Source: Clostridia bacterium (lineage in GTDB: Bacteria > Bacillota > Clostridia > Christensenellales > QALW01). From it: DNA of 64,000 nucleotides. Under the pieces are notes generated by a model. The model had not been told where the DNA came from and did not search any database. It saw only the letters and a list, made by a program, of their open reading frames with translations. Below, piece after piece: positions 17,601-25,431 of the stretch (the first letter of the stretch is position 1; every line of letters starts with the position of its first letter). The translations under genes and the position numbers were made by a program. The stretch lies in contig CAAGID010000037.1 of assembly GCA_900769815.1 (NCBI GenBank), positions 1 through 64,000 of the forward strand. Reading direction: 5' to 3'.

Positions 17601-20600
17601 TACGGATCAGCGCATCGTGATCAAAAAGTATATGCTAAATGGACGCCCAATTCTTATACGGCAACACTTGATTATAGTGGTGGACAAAATTGCCCGACAG
17701 TAGAATTTATTTCTCAAGGAAATGTAATTAAAACTGTTGATCTTTATAAAGATACTACCTTGAGTTATTTTACACCCGAAGCTCCCGCTGCTAACTTAAA
17801 GTTTGCTGGTTGGTATACAAATTCATCATGCACAACTTTGTTCAACTTTAATGGAATTGTTAACTATGATGTTACTGTATACGCAAAATGGGTTTCCGTT
17901 AACACCAATTATGAATATGTTTCTTTGGGTGGTTCCTATGACGTTTCGATTTCTGGTATTGAGAGCCAATATCTTGCCATTATGTCGCCCATAACGCAAA
18001 CAGTGACGGTTTCGTCTGTTTCGGGTTTGGATTTATTTGGTTCGATATATGATTCCAATATGAATTTGCTGTACAGTTGTGATGATATTTCTGATGAAAA
18101 TTTGGATTTCTCAATTACATTTGTAATAGAAGCAGGAAAAGTATATTACATTGCTTATAAAGCAAACCAAGTATTTGTGAGCGGAAACGCAACAATTAAT
18201 ATATCGGGCACACAAAATCCCAGCACCTTTATTACCGGAGATTACACCGAAATTATTGAGTGTGTAAATGTAATATATGCATCCTCTTTTGCATTGCCTA
18301 TTCCAAAACGAAACGGATATGTTTTCCGGGGATGGTTTGACGAAAACGATACGCAAATCACAGATGGAACATGGAATTTTGCTGCTAATAAGACTCTGAC
18401 GGCAAAATGGGCTGAATGTTATACAGTTATATTCAAAGATTTTGCTGGAAATATTATCTCTATCAAAACACATTGCTTCGGAGAAGAGATAGTAGCTCCT
18501 GAGCCGCCCGCAAAAGCTCCTGATGAAACATATATTTATCATACTAAGTGGGACAATGACTACACAGGAATCTGCACCGGTGACGCAATATATTCTCCGA
18601 CTTTCGATAAGGAATATATTGAGTACACTGTGATTTTTGCTGATGAAGATGGTACGGAACTTTCGAGAGTAAACTACCATTGGGGAGATGCCGTAACCCC
18701 TCCCGACACTCCTGCCAAGGATGCAGACAAGACTTATACCTACACCTTCAAAGGTTGGGATAAGGATGTGGTTGACTGTGCCGGAAATGCAACCTATACG
18801 GCAACCTACACATCTACCTATATTCAATACACAGTCGTATTCGAGAACTGGGATGGGACAATCCTCTCCACAAAGAATTATCATTATGGTGATGCTATAA
18901 CTGCTCCTGCCAATCCCACTAGACCTAGTGATAATACTTACAGCTACACTTTTACTGGTTGGGATAAGGAATTGGTCTGTGATGGTAATATGACCATAAC
19001 AGCTATATATTCATCGCCCTATAACGAATATACTGTTATTTTTAAGAATTGGAATGGCGTAGTTCTATCAACAAAAGCATACCACTATGGTGATAAGGTA
19101 ATTGCACCAGCAAATCCGACTAAAGCATCAGATAATATTTATAAGTACATCTTTGCGGGCTGGGATAATGAAGTTGTGAATTGTGAAGGTAATACAACTT
19201 ACACGGCAACATATACACCCTCATATATTAATTATACGGTTGTGTTCAAGGATTGGGACGGTGCTGAAATAAGCAGTAACACTTATCACTGGGGAGAAAC
19301 AGTAACCATACCTGCCAATCCAACCCGCCCGTATGATGAAGATTACATTTACGCCTTCGTTGGCTGGGATAAGACAATTACCTCTTGCAATGGAAATGCA
19401 GTTTATACTGCTATATATAGCAAGACAGCAATTGCGGTTACATCCATTGCTATCACCACAAAGCCAAATAAACTTAATTACCTTGAAGGCGATTCTTTTG
19501 ATAAGACGGGTATGGTCGTTACTGCATACTATAACAATAATACTTCTGCTGTTGTGACTGATTACACCGTTAATGGTTATACATCTACGCCCGGTAGCAA
19601 GACTATTACGGTGTCGTATTTGGGCAAAGAAGATAGTTTCTCTGTGACTGTTGATGGAATGCTAACATATATCTATGACGACATAAATCTTACAGCAACA
19701 GTAAATAGATGCGAGAAAAGTGCAACTGCAATAATTATTCCAGCTACAATTGTTAAAAATGGTAAAACCTATAATGTAACAAGCATAGGAAATGAGGCAT
19801 TTTTAAATTGTTACGAAATAACAAGCGTAATTATTCCCAACAGTGTAACTAATATAGGTGACCAAGCGTTTTTTTATTGCAAAGAATTAACAGAAATTAC
19901 AATTCCCAACAGTGTAACGAATATAGGCAACTGTGCTTTTTCTTATTGTGAAAAATTAACAAATGTAATTATCCCAAATAGTGTAACAAATATAGGGCCT
20001 TCTGCATTTTCCTATTGTAAAGGGTTAACAAGCATTGAAATCCCTAATAGCGTAACAAGTATTGATTACAATGTATTTGGTAGTTGTACAAATCTTACAA
20101 GCGTAACGATCCCGCATAGTGTAACAAGTATAGGTGAGAATGCATTTAATTATTGCACGAGTTTGAAAAGCGTAACGATCCCAAATAGCGTAACAAACAT
20201 AGAAAACGGCGCATTTAGGGCTTGCTATCAATTGACAGATGTAACAATAGGTAGCGGAGTGAAAAACATAGGCGATTATGCGTTTGCGTCTTGTAGTTGG
20301 CTTACTGGAGTTTGGTATACAGGCAGTGCCACAGATAGAGAAAAAATTTCCATTGGAATTGAAAACAATCCAATAACAAACTTGTGGTGGCATTGCAATA
20401 CCTGTGTAGGGGATCATACATATTCTGGTGATTGCGATGCATTTTGCGATAATTGTGAATGGATAAGAGAAACAGATATAGAGCACACATATACTAATAA
20501 TTGCGATACTTCGTGCGATATATGCCAAGAAGATGGACGTGTGTTACCTCACAATTACGATAGTGATTGTGATACGGTGTGTAATGATTGTTCAGAAATA

Positions 20601-20870
20601 AGAGAGCCATTAGCAACACATTATTATGACAATGATAAAGATATGGATTGTAATGAATGCGGTTATGAGAGATTTACCCCAGGCGACATTGACGGTGTAG
20701 AAGGCATTTCTGACCGCGATGCAGTATATCTGTTATATCACACGTTCTTGCCTGGTTCATATCCGGTAAATCAGGATTGCGACTTTAATAACGATGGTGA
20801 AATTAACGATAAAGACGCTATTTACTTGCTTTATCACACGTTCTTACCTGAATCATATCCCATAGGTTAA
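14667..20870 (+). CDS. Giant secreted surface protein with InlB-type repeats, zinc-knuckle region, BspA-type LRRs and dockerin
   Basis: The start is the ATG at 14667, with an AGGGGGG site just past the leader terminator; a longer frame would begin inside the leader RNA. The 2067-residue protein has a signal peptide (MKRFLSLALTIALL...). InlB B-type repeats (Y-x-F-x-GW-x-x-D..., ...LYAKW) run to about residue 1240, interrupted at 179-287 by DnaJ-like CxxCxGxG motifs. Five repeats of the YTVVFKDWDG...YTFTGWDK type lie at about 1250-1585, then a bacterial Ig-like domain (1586-1664) and BspA-type leucine-rich repeats (IPNSVTNIG, about 1700-1885). A Cys-rich stretch and a type I dockerin with two calcium loops (DIDGVEGISDRDA and DFNNDGEINDKDA) end the protein. 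It is presumably displayed by docking to a cohesin. Confidence 0.92.
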   Translation: MKRFLSLALTIALLLSIMPTGVFSIATSAEAVSSTDTKFTITWRNSNGELLGTTSCDYGETPIFGGETPVRESDSQYTYTFTGWQPEIKAAYSDADYIAVYSKTARNSYTITYNANGGSNAPASQTKAPGQTIKLNSSKPTWQNHVFLGWSCAYNDTLYQTGENFNVDADVTLYAVWKDPCSYCDGKGGSYTYSTCTTCNGTGDGSIVKCAFCYGTGRKCANCGNISVTIIQGLGQVCSSCGSTSRRNCASCNGVGTWTTDYCTTCGGDGTTSSYSSCYWCDGDKHVETSFSRYVYLYSDDSLTGSNTIYTKRPYQLIVPSKTGYTFIGWFDSPDGGTQYTNGEGVSLSVCPDSPSRNLYAHWSLNYYTITYDCEQNVNTHDMPVVYTVEDENFILNSQSPREHYYFYWSVLDTKVENFDTSIAQDVVVKGVWDPINYTITYNLDGGTANNRTTYNIETDTFSLVEPTKAGYIFTGWTGSNGNVPETNVTISTDQLQNLSFTANWTIAVYTITYELFGGENSLKNPTTFTINDNVVLKNATKDYYTFAGWYLDSAFTKKITNLNGYHGDLTLYARFVSNSFTATFDPEEGHLAHYNITLVWGGNLQNEVISYKTGDTFYPYKVDVPSRSGYLFNGWYLDSSFSTPLPETYTIASDKKLYAKWFKQSVTNAEELTLGDYRYTCYGDASKTVCFYVSPEHSGETVVSYYLRGYKYDGVMERKSEFSIKDLTTGITLFSKNTLNGSGYTVNSFTSITLVAGHTYQLYTYTINNSYFNGEADIIISIGEDPFPPTFVSSAFATYEEKYGETIQYPVPIRKDYDFVGWYDIDGNPISSVWDYTTDKTFYPQWKLHEFSINYNLNGGINSSLNAISYTVVDSTITLLDPSKEEYTFLGWYTDSNFRNQITEINCEDRLDYTLYAKWISDFFGVNYELYGGVNNPSNKQHIGRTEEFTLLDPTREGYTFAGWYLESYYSTKVTTLYGSAHRDQKVYAKWTPNSYTATLDYSGGQNCPTVEFISQGNVIKTVDLYKDTTLSYFTPEAPAANLKFAGWYTNSSCTTLFNFNGIVNYDVTVYAKWVSVNTNYEYVSLGGSYDVSISGIESQYLAIMSPITQTVTVSSVSGLDLFGSIYDSNMNLLYSCDDISDENLDFSITFVIEAGKVYYIAYKANQVFVSGNATINISGTQNPSTFITGDYTEIIECVNVIYASSFALPIPKRNGYVFRGWFDENDTQITDGTWNFAANKTLTAKWAECYTVIFKDFAGNIISIKTHCFGEEIVAPEPPAKAPDETYIYHTKWDNDYTGICTGDAIYSPTFDKEYIEYTVIFADEDGTELSRVNYHWGDAVTPPDTPAKDADKTYTYTFKGWDKDVVDCAGNATYTATYTSTYIQYTVVFENWDGTILSTKNYHYGDAITAPANPTRPSDNTYSYTFTGWDKELVCDGNMTITAIYSSPYNEYTVIFKNWNGVVLSTKAYHYGDKVIAPANPTKASDNIYKYIFAGWDNEVVNCEGNTTYTATYTPSYINYTVVFKDWDGAEISSNTYHWGETVTIPANPTRPYDEDYIYAFVGWDKTITSCNGNAVYTAIYSKTAIAVTSIAITTKPNKLNYLEGDSFDKTGMVVTAYYNNNTSAVVTDYTVNGYTSTPGSKTITVSYLGKEDSFSVTVDGMLTYIYDDINLTATVNRCEKSATAIIIPATIVKNGKTYNVTSIGNEAFLNCYEITSVIIPNSVTNIGDQAFFYCKELTEITIPNSVTNIGNCAFSYCEKLTNVIIPNSVTNIGPSAFSYCKGLTSIEIPNSVTSIDYNVFGSCTNLTSVTIPHSVTSIGENAFNYCTSLKSVTIPNSVTNIENGAFRACYQLTDVTIGSGVKNIGDYAFASCSWLTGVWYTGSATDREKISIGIENNPITNLWWHCNTCVGDHTYSGDCDAFCDNCEWIRETDIEHTYTNNCDTSCDICQEDGRVLPHNYDSDCDTVCNDCSEIREPLATHYYDNDKDMDCNECGYERFTPGDIDGVEGISDRDAVYLLYHTFLPGSYPVNQDCDFNNDGEINDKDAIYLLYHTFLPESYPIG

Positions 20871-20886
20871 CAAAAGGAGAAAAATT

Positions 20887-22119
20887 ATGAAAAAGATTTT
20901 ATCAGTACTTATTTGTTTTGCATTAATTTTTAGTTTATCAATAACCGCATTCGCTGCTTCTGCTACATTAAGCGGCGTACCTGCTGAGATTAAAAAGGAT
21001 TCAACCGCAACTATTACAGTTAGCGTAAGCGGAAGTCCTTCGGCTTCTTCGGCTTTAGTACAAGTGACTTTAGGCAGTGGTCTTGAACTTGTTTCGGGCG
21101 AGTGGAAAAAAGATGGTCTTATGAAAGATTTTAATGCTTCTTCCAAAGAAGGTGTTATTGCACTTTCTTCAGCAGGCAGCTTTGACGGAACCGTATTCAG
21201 CTTTGTTGTTAAGGGTAAGACTGTTTCTTCAACTGCACAAAGCATTACCGTTAAATTGACCTTTAAGAACGGCTCAAGCGAGGTGGGTACAGTAAACGCA
21301 AGCAAAACTGTTAAGGTAGTTTGTGCAAGCCACTCCTACGGTGCATACACTAAAAAAGATAGCTCTAATCACACCCGCACTTGTTCTGTTTGCCAAAGCG
21401 TTGAAACAAAGGCTCACACTTGGAACGGTGGTACAGTAACAAAGAATGCAAACTGTAAGGAAGCAGGTAGCAAAACTCTTACTTGCACCGCTTGTAATGC
21501 AACTAAAACTGAAACTATTGCAAAAACAAGCAATCATACTTATGGCGCTTGGACTCAGACAAAAGCTCCTACTTGTACTGCAAAAGGCAGTGAAAAACGT
21601 ACTTGCTCAACTTGCCAAAAGGTAGAAACAAGGGATGTTAAGGCATTAGGTCACAAAATGAGCGCACCTACAATCACAAAACAGGCCACTTGTAAAGAAG
21701 AAGGCTCACAAGAAGGCGTTTGCTCAGTATGTAAAACAAAATCAGTTCAGGCAATTCCAAAGCTTGAACATAAGTTCGGTGAATTTACTGTAACAAAGGA
21801 AGCAACCCAAACAGAAACCGGTCTTAAAAAAGCAACTTGTACCGTTTGTGGTGAGGTTAAAGAAGAAGTAATACCTGCACTTTCTGCACCAGTAACACCT
21901 ACACCTGAAGCAACACCAGAAGTTACACCTGATGTAGAACCAACTGTTGAACCAACTGTTGAACCAACTGTTGAACCAACTGTTGCACCTGTTGAACATA
22001 CACCTAGTCCTCAAACTAATGGTATTGCTTGGTGGTGGACGTTGGTTGCTGGCGTTATTGGCGCAGGAATCGGTTTTGCAATAGGCATAACCATTAAAGG
22101 AAAGAAAAAAGAAGAATAA
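20887..22119 (+). CDS. Membrane-anchored cohesin-like protein
   Basis: The 410-residue protein has a signal peptide (ending near AFAAS) and an N-terminal beta domain, residues 25-145, with a cohesin-like pattern (VPAEIKKDSTATITVSVSG, VQVTLGSGLELVSGEW, FSFVVKGK). About four Cys-pair repeats follow (H-x-YG-x-x-T, then TCTxCN or TCSxCQ), then a Pro/Thr/Glu linker and a C-terminal membrane helix (WWWTLVAGVIGAGIGFAIG) with a basic tail. It starts 16 bases after the dockerin gene, so the two are co-expressed. I infer that it anchors its dockerin partner on the membrane. The cohesin call is from pattern only. Confidence 0.8.
   Translation: MKKILSVLICFALIFSLSITAFAASATLSGVPAEIKKDSTATITVSVSGSPSASSALVQVTLGSGLELVSGEWKKDGLMKDFNASSKEGVIALSSAGSFDGTVFSFVVKGKTVSSTAQSITVKLTFKNGSSEVGTVNASKTVKVVCASHSYGAYTKKDSSNHTRTCSVCQSVETKAHTWNGGTVTKNANCKEAGSKTLTCTACNATKTETIAKTSNHTYGAWTQTKAPTCTAKGSEKRTCSTCQKVETRDVKALGHKMSAPTITKQATCKEEGSQEGVCSVCKTKSVQAIPKLEHKFGEFTVTKEATQTETGLKKATCTVCGEVKEEVIPALSAPVTPTPEATPEVTPDVEPTVEPTVEPTVEPTVAPVEHTPSPQTNGIAWWWTLVAGVIGAGIGFAIGITIKGKKKEE
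21937..21984 (+). repeat. 12-bp tandem repeat in the cohesin protein linker
   Basis: Four exact copies of GAACCAACTGTT encode VEPT repeats. Such a repeat can change copy number in frame and alter linker length. Confidence 0.9.
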
Positions 22120-22120
22120 T

Positions 22121-22160
22121 AAAAAAGGTTTTTCTGCGCTGACACAGAAAAACCTTTTTT
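22121..22160 (+). terminator. Terminator of the dockerin/cohesin operon
   Basis: AAAAAAGGTTTTTCTG pairs perfectly over 16 bp with CAGAAAAACCTTTTTT around an 8-base loop. It begins directly after the stop codon and lies inside the right inverted repeat. Confidence 0.92.
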
Positions 22161-22236
22161 GTATGGTTATAGTTTTTGTGCAAATGTTTGTTATTAAAAA
22201 ATCTGTAAAAAGATAGTTTGAAATTTATAATGTCAG

Positions 22237-22258
22237 TTGCAAACTTTCTTTTAATACT
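22237..22258 (-). repeat. Right 22-bp inverted repeat of the nested unit
   Basis: Exact reverse complement of 13582-13603. No coding sequence crosses it. Confidence 0.9.
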
Positions 22259-22280
22259 AGCTTATTCTATATTTATAAAG

Positions 22281-22314
22281 AATCCGTGCCTTGTTTTAAG
22301 ACACGGATTTTTTT
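22281..22314 (+). terminator. Hairpin terminator just outside the right inverted repeat
   Basis: AATCCGTG (22281-22288) pairs with CACGGATT (22302-22309), followed by TTTTT. No gene ends immediately upstream except across the inverted repeat, so it may insulate the flanking genes. In the 22120-22506 gap I see only this, the operon terminator, the inverted repeat and the motif at 22353. Confidence 0.7.
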
Positions 22315-22352
22315 CTACAAAAAATTCTTTAGATATATAAAATTTTGAAAAG

Positions 22353-22372
22353 TTTTACTGTATAGTACTATA
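22353..22372 (+). promoter_or_regulatory. Shared TTTTACTGTAT motif with palindrome TATAGTACTATA
   Basis: TTTTACTGTAT at 22353-22363 runs into the perfect 12-bp palindrome TATAGTACTATA (22361-22372). The same 10-11-mer occurs at 23640-23649 (plus) and at 25454-25464 (minus), each in the 5' region of an element gene. This suggests a common regulator or promoter element. Confidence 0.5.
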
Positions 22373-22506
22373 GATGGTTTTTGGGAGGTGAATAAATTTG
22401 ATTTTAAAAAATTATAAAAGGAGTGATAGTTTAAATGATTTAGTGTTGATTTGAATTTGGATATTGTATTTAAAAAATTTGAAATTAATGAAAAGGAAAT
22501 TTGATT

Positions 22507-22965
22507 ATGGGTAATTATTATGATGGAAAGGTTTCTATGAAACCGGATATGAGTAAGATGGATTACATTTGTGAGGATGAATATTCTTTTGAAGTACCTG
22601 AGGTTTATTTTGAAAGTACGGGCGAGGAAAATGAAAAAAATGTATTTGATTGGAACTCTGATTCTATATTGGTTGTTAAAAACAAACGAGTAATTAAATA
22701 TACGGATACTATTTTCTCGAAAATACTCTTAAAAGATACAAAGGGTAAAACGGAGTGGTTAGACGGAAGAATTGCTAATATCTTAGGTGTTGATGTTGAT
22801 GATGCTGAAGACATTCGTGAGTCAAAAGAATATAGAATCGAAGAATACGATCTTGAAAAATCACAGAAAAGAATATATAAAGTTGTTCTTGATGAAACTG
22901 TAGATATGAGTGATATTGATATTTGTGAAATAAAAAGAATTATTGAAGAAAAAAATAATGATTAA
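22507..22965 (+). CDS. Acidic protein of unknown function in the integrative element
   Basis: The start is the ATG at 22507, preceded by AAAAGGAA; the frame also offers a TTG six bases earlier. The 152-residue protein is acidic and soluble, with no signal or membrane segment. The middle part (WLDGRIANILGVDVDDAEDIRE...) looks like a small mixed alpha/beta domain, and the end is helical. I do not recognise it. A short TTG frame of 18 codons behind GGGAGGTG lies about 100 bases upstream and may be a leader. Confidence 0.65.
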   Translation: MGNYYDGKVSMKPDMSKMDYICEDEYSFEVPEVYFESTGEENEKNVFDWNSDSILVVKNKRVIKYTDTIFSKILLKDTKGKTEWLDGRIANILGVDVDDAEDIRESKEYRIEEYDLEKSQKRIYKVVLDETVDMSDIDICEIKRIIEEKNND

Positions 22966-23006
22966 TAGCTTACAAATATAAAGATAATTAAGTTGTAATA
23001 AAATAG

Positions 23007-23045
23007 TAGAGCTTTAGTGTAATTATAACGCTAAAGCTCTATTTT
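23007..23045. terminator. Bidirectional terminator
   Basis: TAGAGCTTTAG (23007-23017) pairs perfectly with CTAAAGCTCTA (23031-23041), with T5 following on the plus strand. It lies between convergent genes. Confidence 0.85.
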
Positions 23046-23066
23046 TATATATAAAACTAATTACTG

Positions 23067-23540
23067 TTATGAGTGCTGTTCTATATGTTTTTCTAAATCT
23101 GAGACAAGCTCTTCTGCAGTATGTTCTAAATTAAATATATCTATGATATACTGGTGCGCGGACTTATATTCGTTTTCATATATGATTTGAATTAGATTTA
23201 ATAATATGTCTAAGTTTATGTCTATGTGTTCTGAAAAAAGTTTTGCAATTAAGGGGATGGGGAGTATATCTATAAAATAATAAGGATGTGCACTACAAAA
23301 AGATTTAAGCAGTAAATGATCATCATACGGGCTAGGAAAACTTTCATCAAAATCTGCACACAAGGCATTAAGTTCACACCAGAGGTTGAAGAAGTTCTGT
23401 GTGCTTATAAAATGTTTGTTGTGAGCACGGCAATGAACAATAATAGCATAAAATATTTTAAATTGTTTTGTGTTGAGCTTGCTGAGAGATTCTTCAATAA
23501 GTCTTTGTGAATCTGATTTTGCATTATTAGTTGTGTTCAT
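23067..23540 (-). CDS. Small helical protein of the element, paralogue 1
   Basis: This 157-residue protein is predicted to be nearly all helix and has no export signal. I do not recognise the family. It follows the same pattern as the two other minus-strand proteins of the element: an N-terminal helical pair, an aromatic-rich middle, and a C-terminal I-x-x-I-Y/K-x-x-Y-x-x-x-x-x-I motif. Its leader shares CAGAAAGAAGA with the gene at 24588-24938. It faces a convergent terminator. Confidence 0.6.
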   Translation of the reverse strand: MNTTNNAKSDSQRLIEESLSKLNTKQFKIFYAIIVHCRAHNKHFISTQNFFNLWCELNALCADFDESFPSPYDDHLLLKSFCSAHPYYFIDILPIPLIAKLFSEHIDINLDILLNLIQIIYENEYKSAHQYIIDIFNLEHTAEELVSDLEKHIEQHS

Positions 23541-23639
23541 AATTGTCTTCTTTCTGATAGCAATAAATCTATCTTTAACTTTTTAGTTTGTTCAATTAAT
23601 TTAGCAATTATTTTTGTTTTGTTTTAAATTTCAAAAAAC

Positions 23640-23709
23640 TTTACTGTATAGTATAGTGAAAGGCAAGTAGATTATTTATAAATAAATATAAAAATCTAAA
23701 ATCTACTTG
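23640..23709 (+). promoter_or_regulatory. 5' region of the Rep-like gene: shared motif and 10-bp hairpin
   Basis: TTTACTGTAT (23640-23649) repeats the motif seen at 22353. Downstream, CAAGTAGATT (23664-23673) pairs perfectly with AATCTACTTG (23700-23709), so the mRNA leader can fold into a hairpin ending 10 bases before the ATG. No good ribosome site is visible. This would fit translational control of a replication protein. Confidence 0.45.
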
Positions 23710-23719
23710 TAATTATTAT

Positions 23720-24112
23720 ATGAAAAGTAAATTAGATAAGATGTTTGAAAGTGATTTCATCAGGCTTCCCAGACCGTTTGTCAGAAAGTTTAATTTGAAC
23801 ACGGCGGTTATGTTATCAGAAATATATTCTGAATATACATACTGGAAAGAACGTAACAGTTTACAGCAAGGGGGTTGGTTCTTCAGTACGGTTGAAAATA
23901 TGTATTATAATACCGGGTTAAGTAAACATCAACAATTAGTTTCGTGTAAAGAACTTGAAACATATGGTATAATCAAAGTCAAGCATCACGGAATGCCCAA
24001 GAAAAGATATTTTAAGTTTGATCCGGCGGCGTTTAACAAATTATGTAATGATTTTAGATTAAATTCAAATTCAAATGAAGAAGAAAATGAAACGTTTCAG
24101 TTTTCTTTTTAA
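23720..24112 (+). CDS. Winged-helix replication-initiator-like protein
   Basis: The 130-residue protein matches a winged-helix pattern common in plasmid and phage replication proteins: FIRLPRPFVRKFNLNTAVMLSEIYSEYTYWKER, then GWFFSTVENMYYNTGLSKHQQL, KELETYGIIKVKHHGMPKKRYF. It resembles the N-terminal domain of RepA/replisome-organiser proteins but lacks a large second domain. A very AT-rich region with perfect dyads follows at 24300-24425, supporting a role at an origin. It could alternatively be only a regulator. Confidence 0.65.
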   Translation: MKSKLDKMFESDFIRLPRPFVRKFNLNTAVMLSEIYSEYTYWKERNSLQQGGWFFSTVENMYYNTGLSKHQQLVSCKELETYGIIKVKHHGMPKKRYFKFDPAAFNKLCNDFRLNSNSNEEENETFQFSF

Positions 24113-24120
24113 TAATTTTG

Positions 24121-24145
24121 CTCGCGCAAAGCGCGGGCTTCTTTT
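24121..24145 (+). terminator. Terminator of the Rep-like gene
   Basis: CTCGCGC pairs with GCGCGGG (one G-T pair) around AAA, followed by CTTCTTTT. Confidence 0.8.
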
Positions 24146-24229
24146 AATGTATTTATGTAGAATTGGAGGGGCAATAACAGGGCGTAAAAGAGCAGATATA
24201 TATAATAATTAGAGGTTCGATTTTTGATG

Positions 24230-24425
24230 TATAATAGTTTAATTTTTAGACGTATTTGGTTGATATATTAAATATAAATAATAATAAGAAATAATAATAA
24301 ATTAATAATATTTATATTATAAATTTTTTAGCAAAAATTTATAATAATTCTATTTAGTAAAATAAGATAATTTTGTTAGTAAATTAAATAAAAATAAAGT
24401 AGTTGTTCAAAAAATGAACAACTGG
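24230..24425. other. AT-rich region with two perfect dyads, candidate origin
   Basis: The 24113-24587 gap holds no gene. Its centre is almost pure A/T. It contains TTATAAATTTTT-TAGC-AAAAATTTATAA (24317-24344) and AGTTGTTCA-AAAAA-TGAACAACT (24401-24423). It lies directly downstream of the Rep-like gene, as expected for a replication origin or transfer origin. No iteron array is evident. Confidence 0.4.
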
Positions 24426-24492
24426 TAGAAGTGGAGGAATAGAGGTAATCAAAATTTGTTGAGGCTGTTATATCTTAATATGGTATAAAATA

Positions 24493-24525
24493 AGAAAGAC
24501 TGCTGTTTGTGTCAGCAATCTTTCT
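24493..24525 (-). terminator. Terminator of the gene at 24588-24938
   Basis: AGAAAGA-C-TGCTG pairs with CAGCA-A-TCTTTCT with one mismatch and a 7-base loop, with a T-rich tail on the minus strand. Confidence 0.55.
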
Positions 24526-24587
24526 ATGACGTGCTTTTATAACTTTTATGAGCATTCATTTATTTTAGCTAATATTCTGTGCTGTAT

Positions 24588-24938
24588 TTAAAACAAATCG
24601 TTATCGAAAACATTTACGTTTGAGTAATAGTGATTTACGATTTCTTGCACGGTAAATCTGCATTTTATCAATTCAACGGCAGAAATTAAACTCATATAGT
24701 TGTCGGTGTAAGCTATTAAACTATCTATCAGTTGCTTTTTAAATGATTTGTCATCGTTAATCTTGAAAGGATTTTTATCAAAGGATTCTAAAAAATCATT
24801 AAACTTATCGTAGGTAGTAATGTTGAAGTGTTGATGATTAATTTTATAGTAAAATAAAACTAAATCGTGCATCTCAACACTATTAAGAGATTCTAATTTT
24901 TGAGTCAATGTTTCAATTATTTGTTCAGTTGCTTGCAT
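24588..24938 (-). CDS. Small helical protein of the element, paralogue 2
   Basis: This 116-residue, mostly helical, soluble protein belongs to no family I know. Its C-terminal part (LISAVELIKCRFTVQEIVNHYYS) matches the position and pattern of VIQTIEMIKNNYSFEQIINTLLYS in the neighbour at 25084-25431. The N-terminal part (LTQKLESLNSVEMHDLVLFYYKINHQHFN) matches LITNQLNTLTHENLETVFNLYMYLNPHYN. The leader shares CAGAAAGAAGA with 23067-23540. Confidence 0.6.
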   Translation of the reverse strand: MQATEQIIETLTQKLESLNSVEMHDLVLFYYKINHQHFNITTYDKFNDFLESFDKNPFKINDDKSFKKQLIDSLIAYTDNYMSLISAVELIKCRFTVQEIVNHYYSNVNVFDNDLF

Positions 24939-25022
24939 ATATACATTCTTCTTTCTGTCTAATTATTTTGAATAACAACAGAGCACAAAATATTGTCATT
25001 CATATAATTTAGCTGAAGATAG

Positions 25023-25049
25023 CTCGCGTAGAAAACAAAACTACGCGAG
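25023..25049 (-). terminator. Hairpin terminator below the gene at 25084-25431
   Basis: CTCGCGTAG pairs perfectly with CTACGCGAG around AAAACAAAA. It sits 35 bases past the stop of that minus-strand gene. Confidence 0.6.
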
Positions 25050-25083
25050 TGTAAAAAAGTGATGGTAAATTATTTGATAAGCG

Positions 25084-25431
25084 TTATGAATATAAAAGGG
25101 TATTAATTATCTGTTCGAAAGAATAGTTATTTTTTATCATTTCTATAGTTTGAATAACTGTTGGATATTTTGATTCTAATGTAAATTCGGTAGTTAATAG
25201 GATTATTAATGATTTGAATGTAATAGGAACTCTATTACATGGGGTATCAAGATACAAATTGATAAAATTCATATGTATTTGTTCGGGCATAAAGAAATTG
25301 TAATGAGGGTTAAGATACATATATAGGTTAAATACGGTTTCAAGGTTCTCGTGGGTAAGAGTGTTAAGTTGGTTTGTTATTAGGGATTTGTAGTTGTTTT
25401 TAAGATTTTTACTCATTTTTTTATAACTCAC
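25084..25431 (-). CDS. Small helical protein of the element, paralogue 3
   Basis: This 115-residue helical protein is clearly related to the product of 24588-24938 by pattern (see that entry) and more weakly to that of 23067-23540. Its promoter region carries TTTTACTGTAT on the minus strand (25454-25464). It is divergent from the integrase gene, about 190 bases apart, the usual place for an excision or immunity regulator. That role is a guess from position only. Confidence 0.6.
   Translation of the reverse strand: MSYKKMSKNLKNNYKSLITNQLNTLTHENLETVFNLYMYLNPHYNFFMPEQIHMNFINLYLDTPCNRVPITFKSLIILLTTEFTLESKYPTVIQTIEMIKNNYSFEQIINTLLYS

Larger units (their letters stand above)
13582..22258 (+). mobile_element. 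8.68-kb inverted-repeat unit with serine recombinase and cohesin/dockerin genes
   Basis: Perfect 22-bp inverted repeats enclose a serine recombinase (starting about 100 bp inside the left repeat), a structured leader RNA, a giant dockerin protein and a cohesin-like membrane protein, all on the plus strand. Terminators stand just outside both repeats. The layout fits either an invertible segment of the Hin type, with the recombinase inside, or a transposable cargo unit. I see no target duplication next to the repeats. Confidence 0.7.

Noticed and set aside
18111..18884. Long antisense frames inside the giant gene
   Set aside because: They are shadows of the coding frame, without ribosome sites or recognisable protein features.
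14667..19425. DNA repeat array
   Set aside because: The periodicity is at protein level (InlB-type domains) with divergent codons; there is no nucleotide-level tandem repeat.
21937..21984. CRISPR-like or other interspersed repeat
   Set aside because: The 12-bp units are directly adjacent without spacers and encode VEPT in frame; it is a protein linker repeat.
13582..22258. Classical Tn3-type transposon
   Set aside because: Inverted repeats are 22 bp, no transposase of that family is present, and no target duplication is visible.
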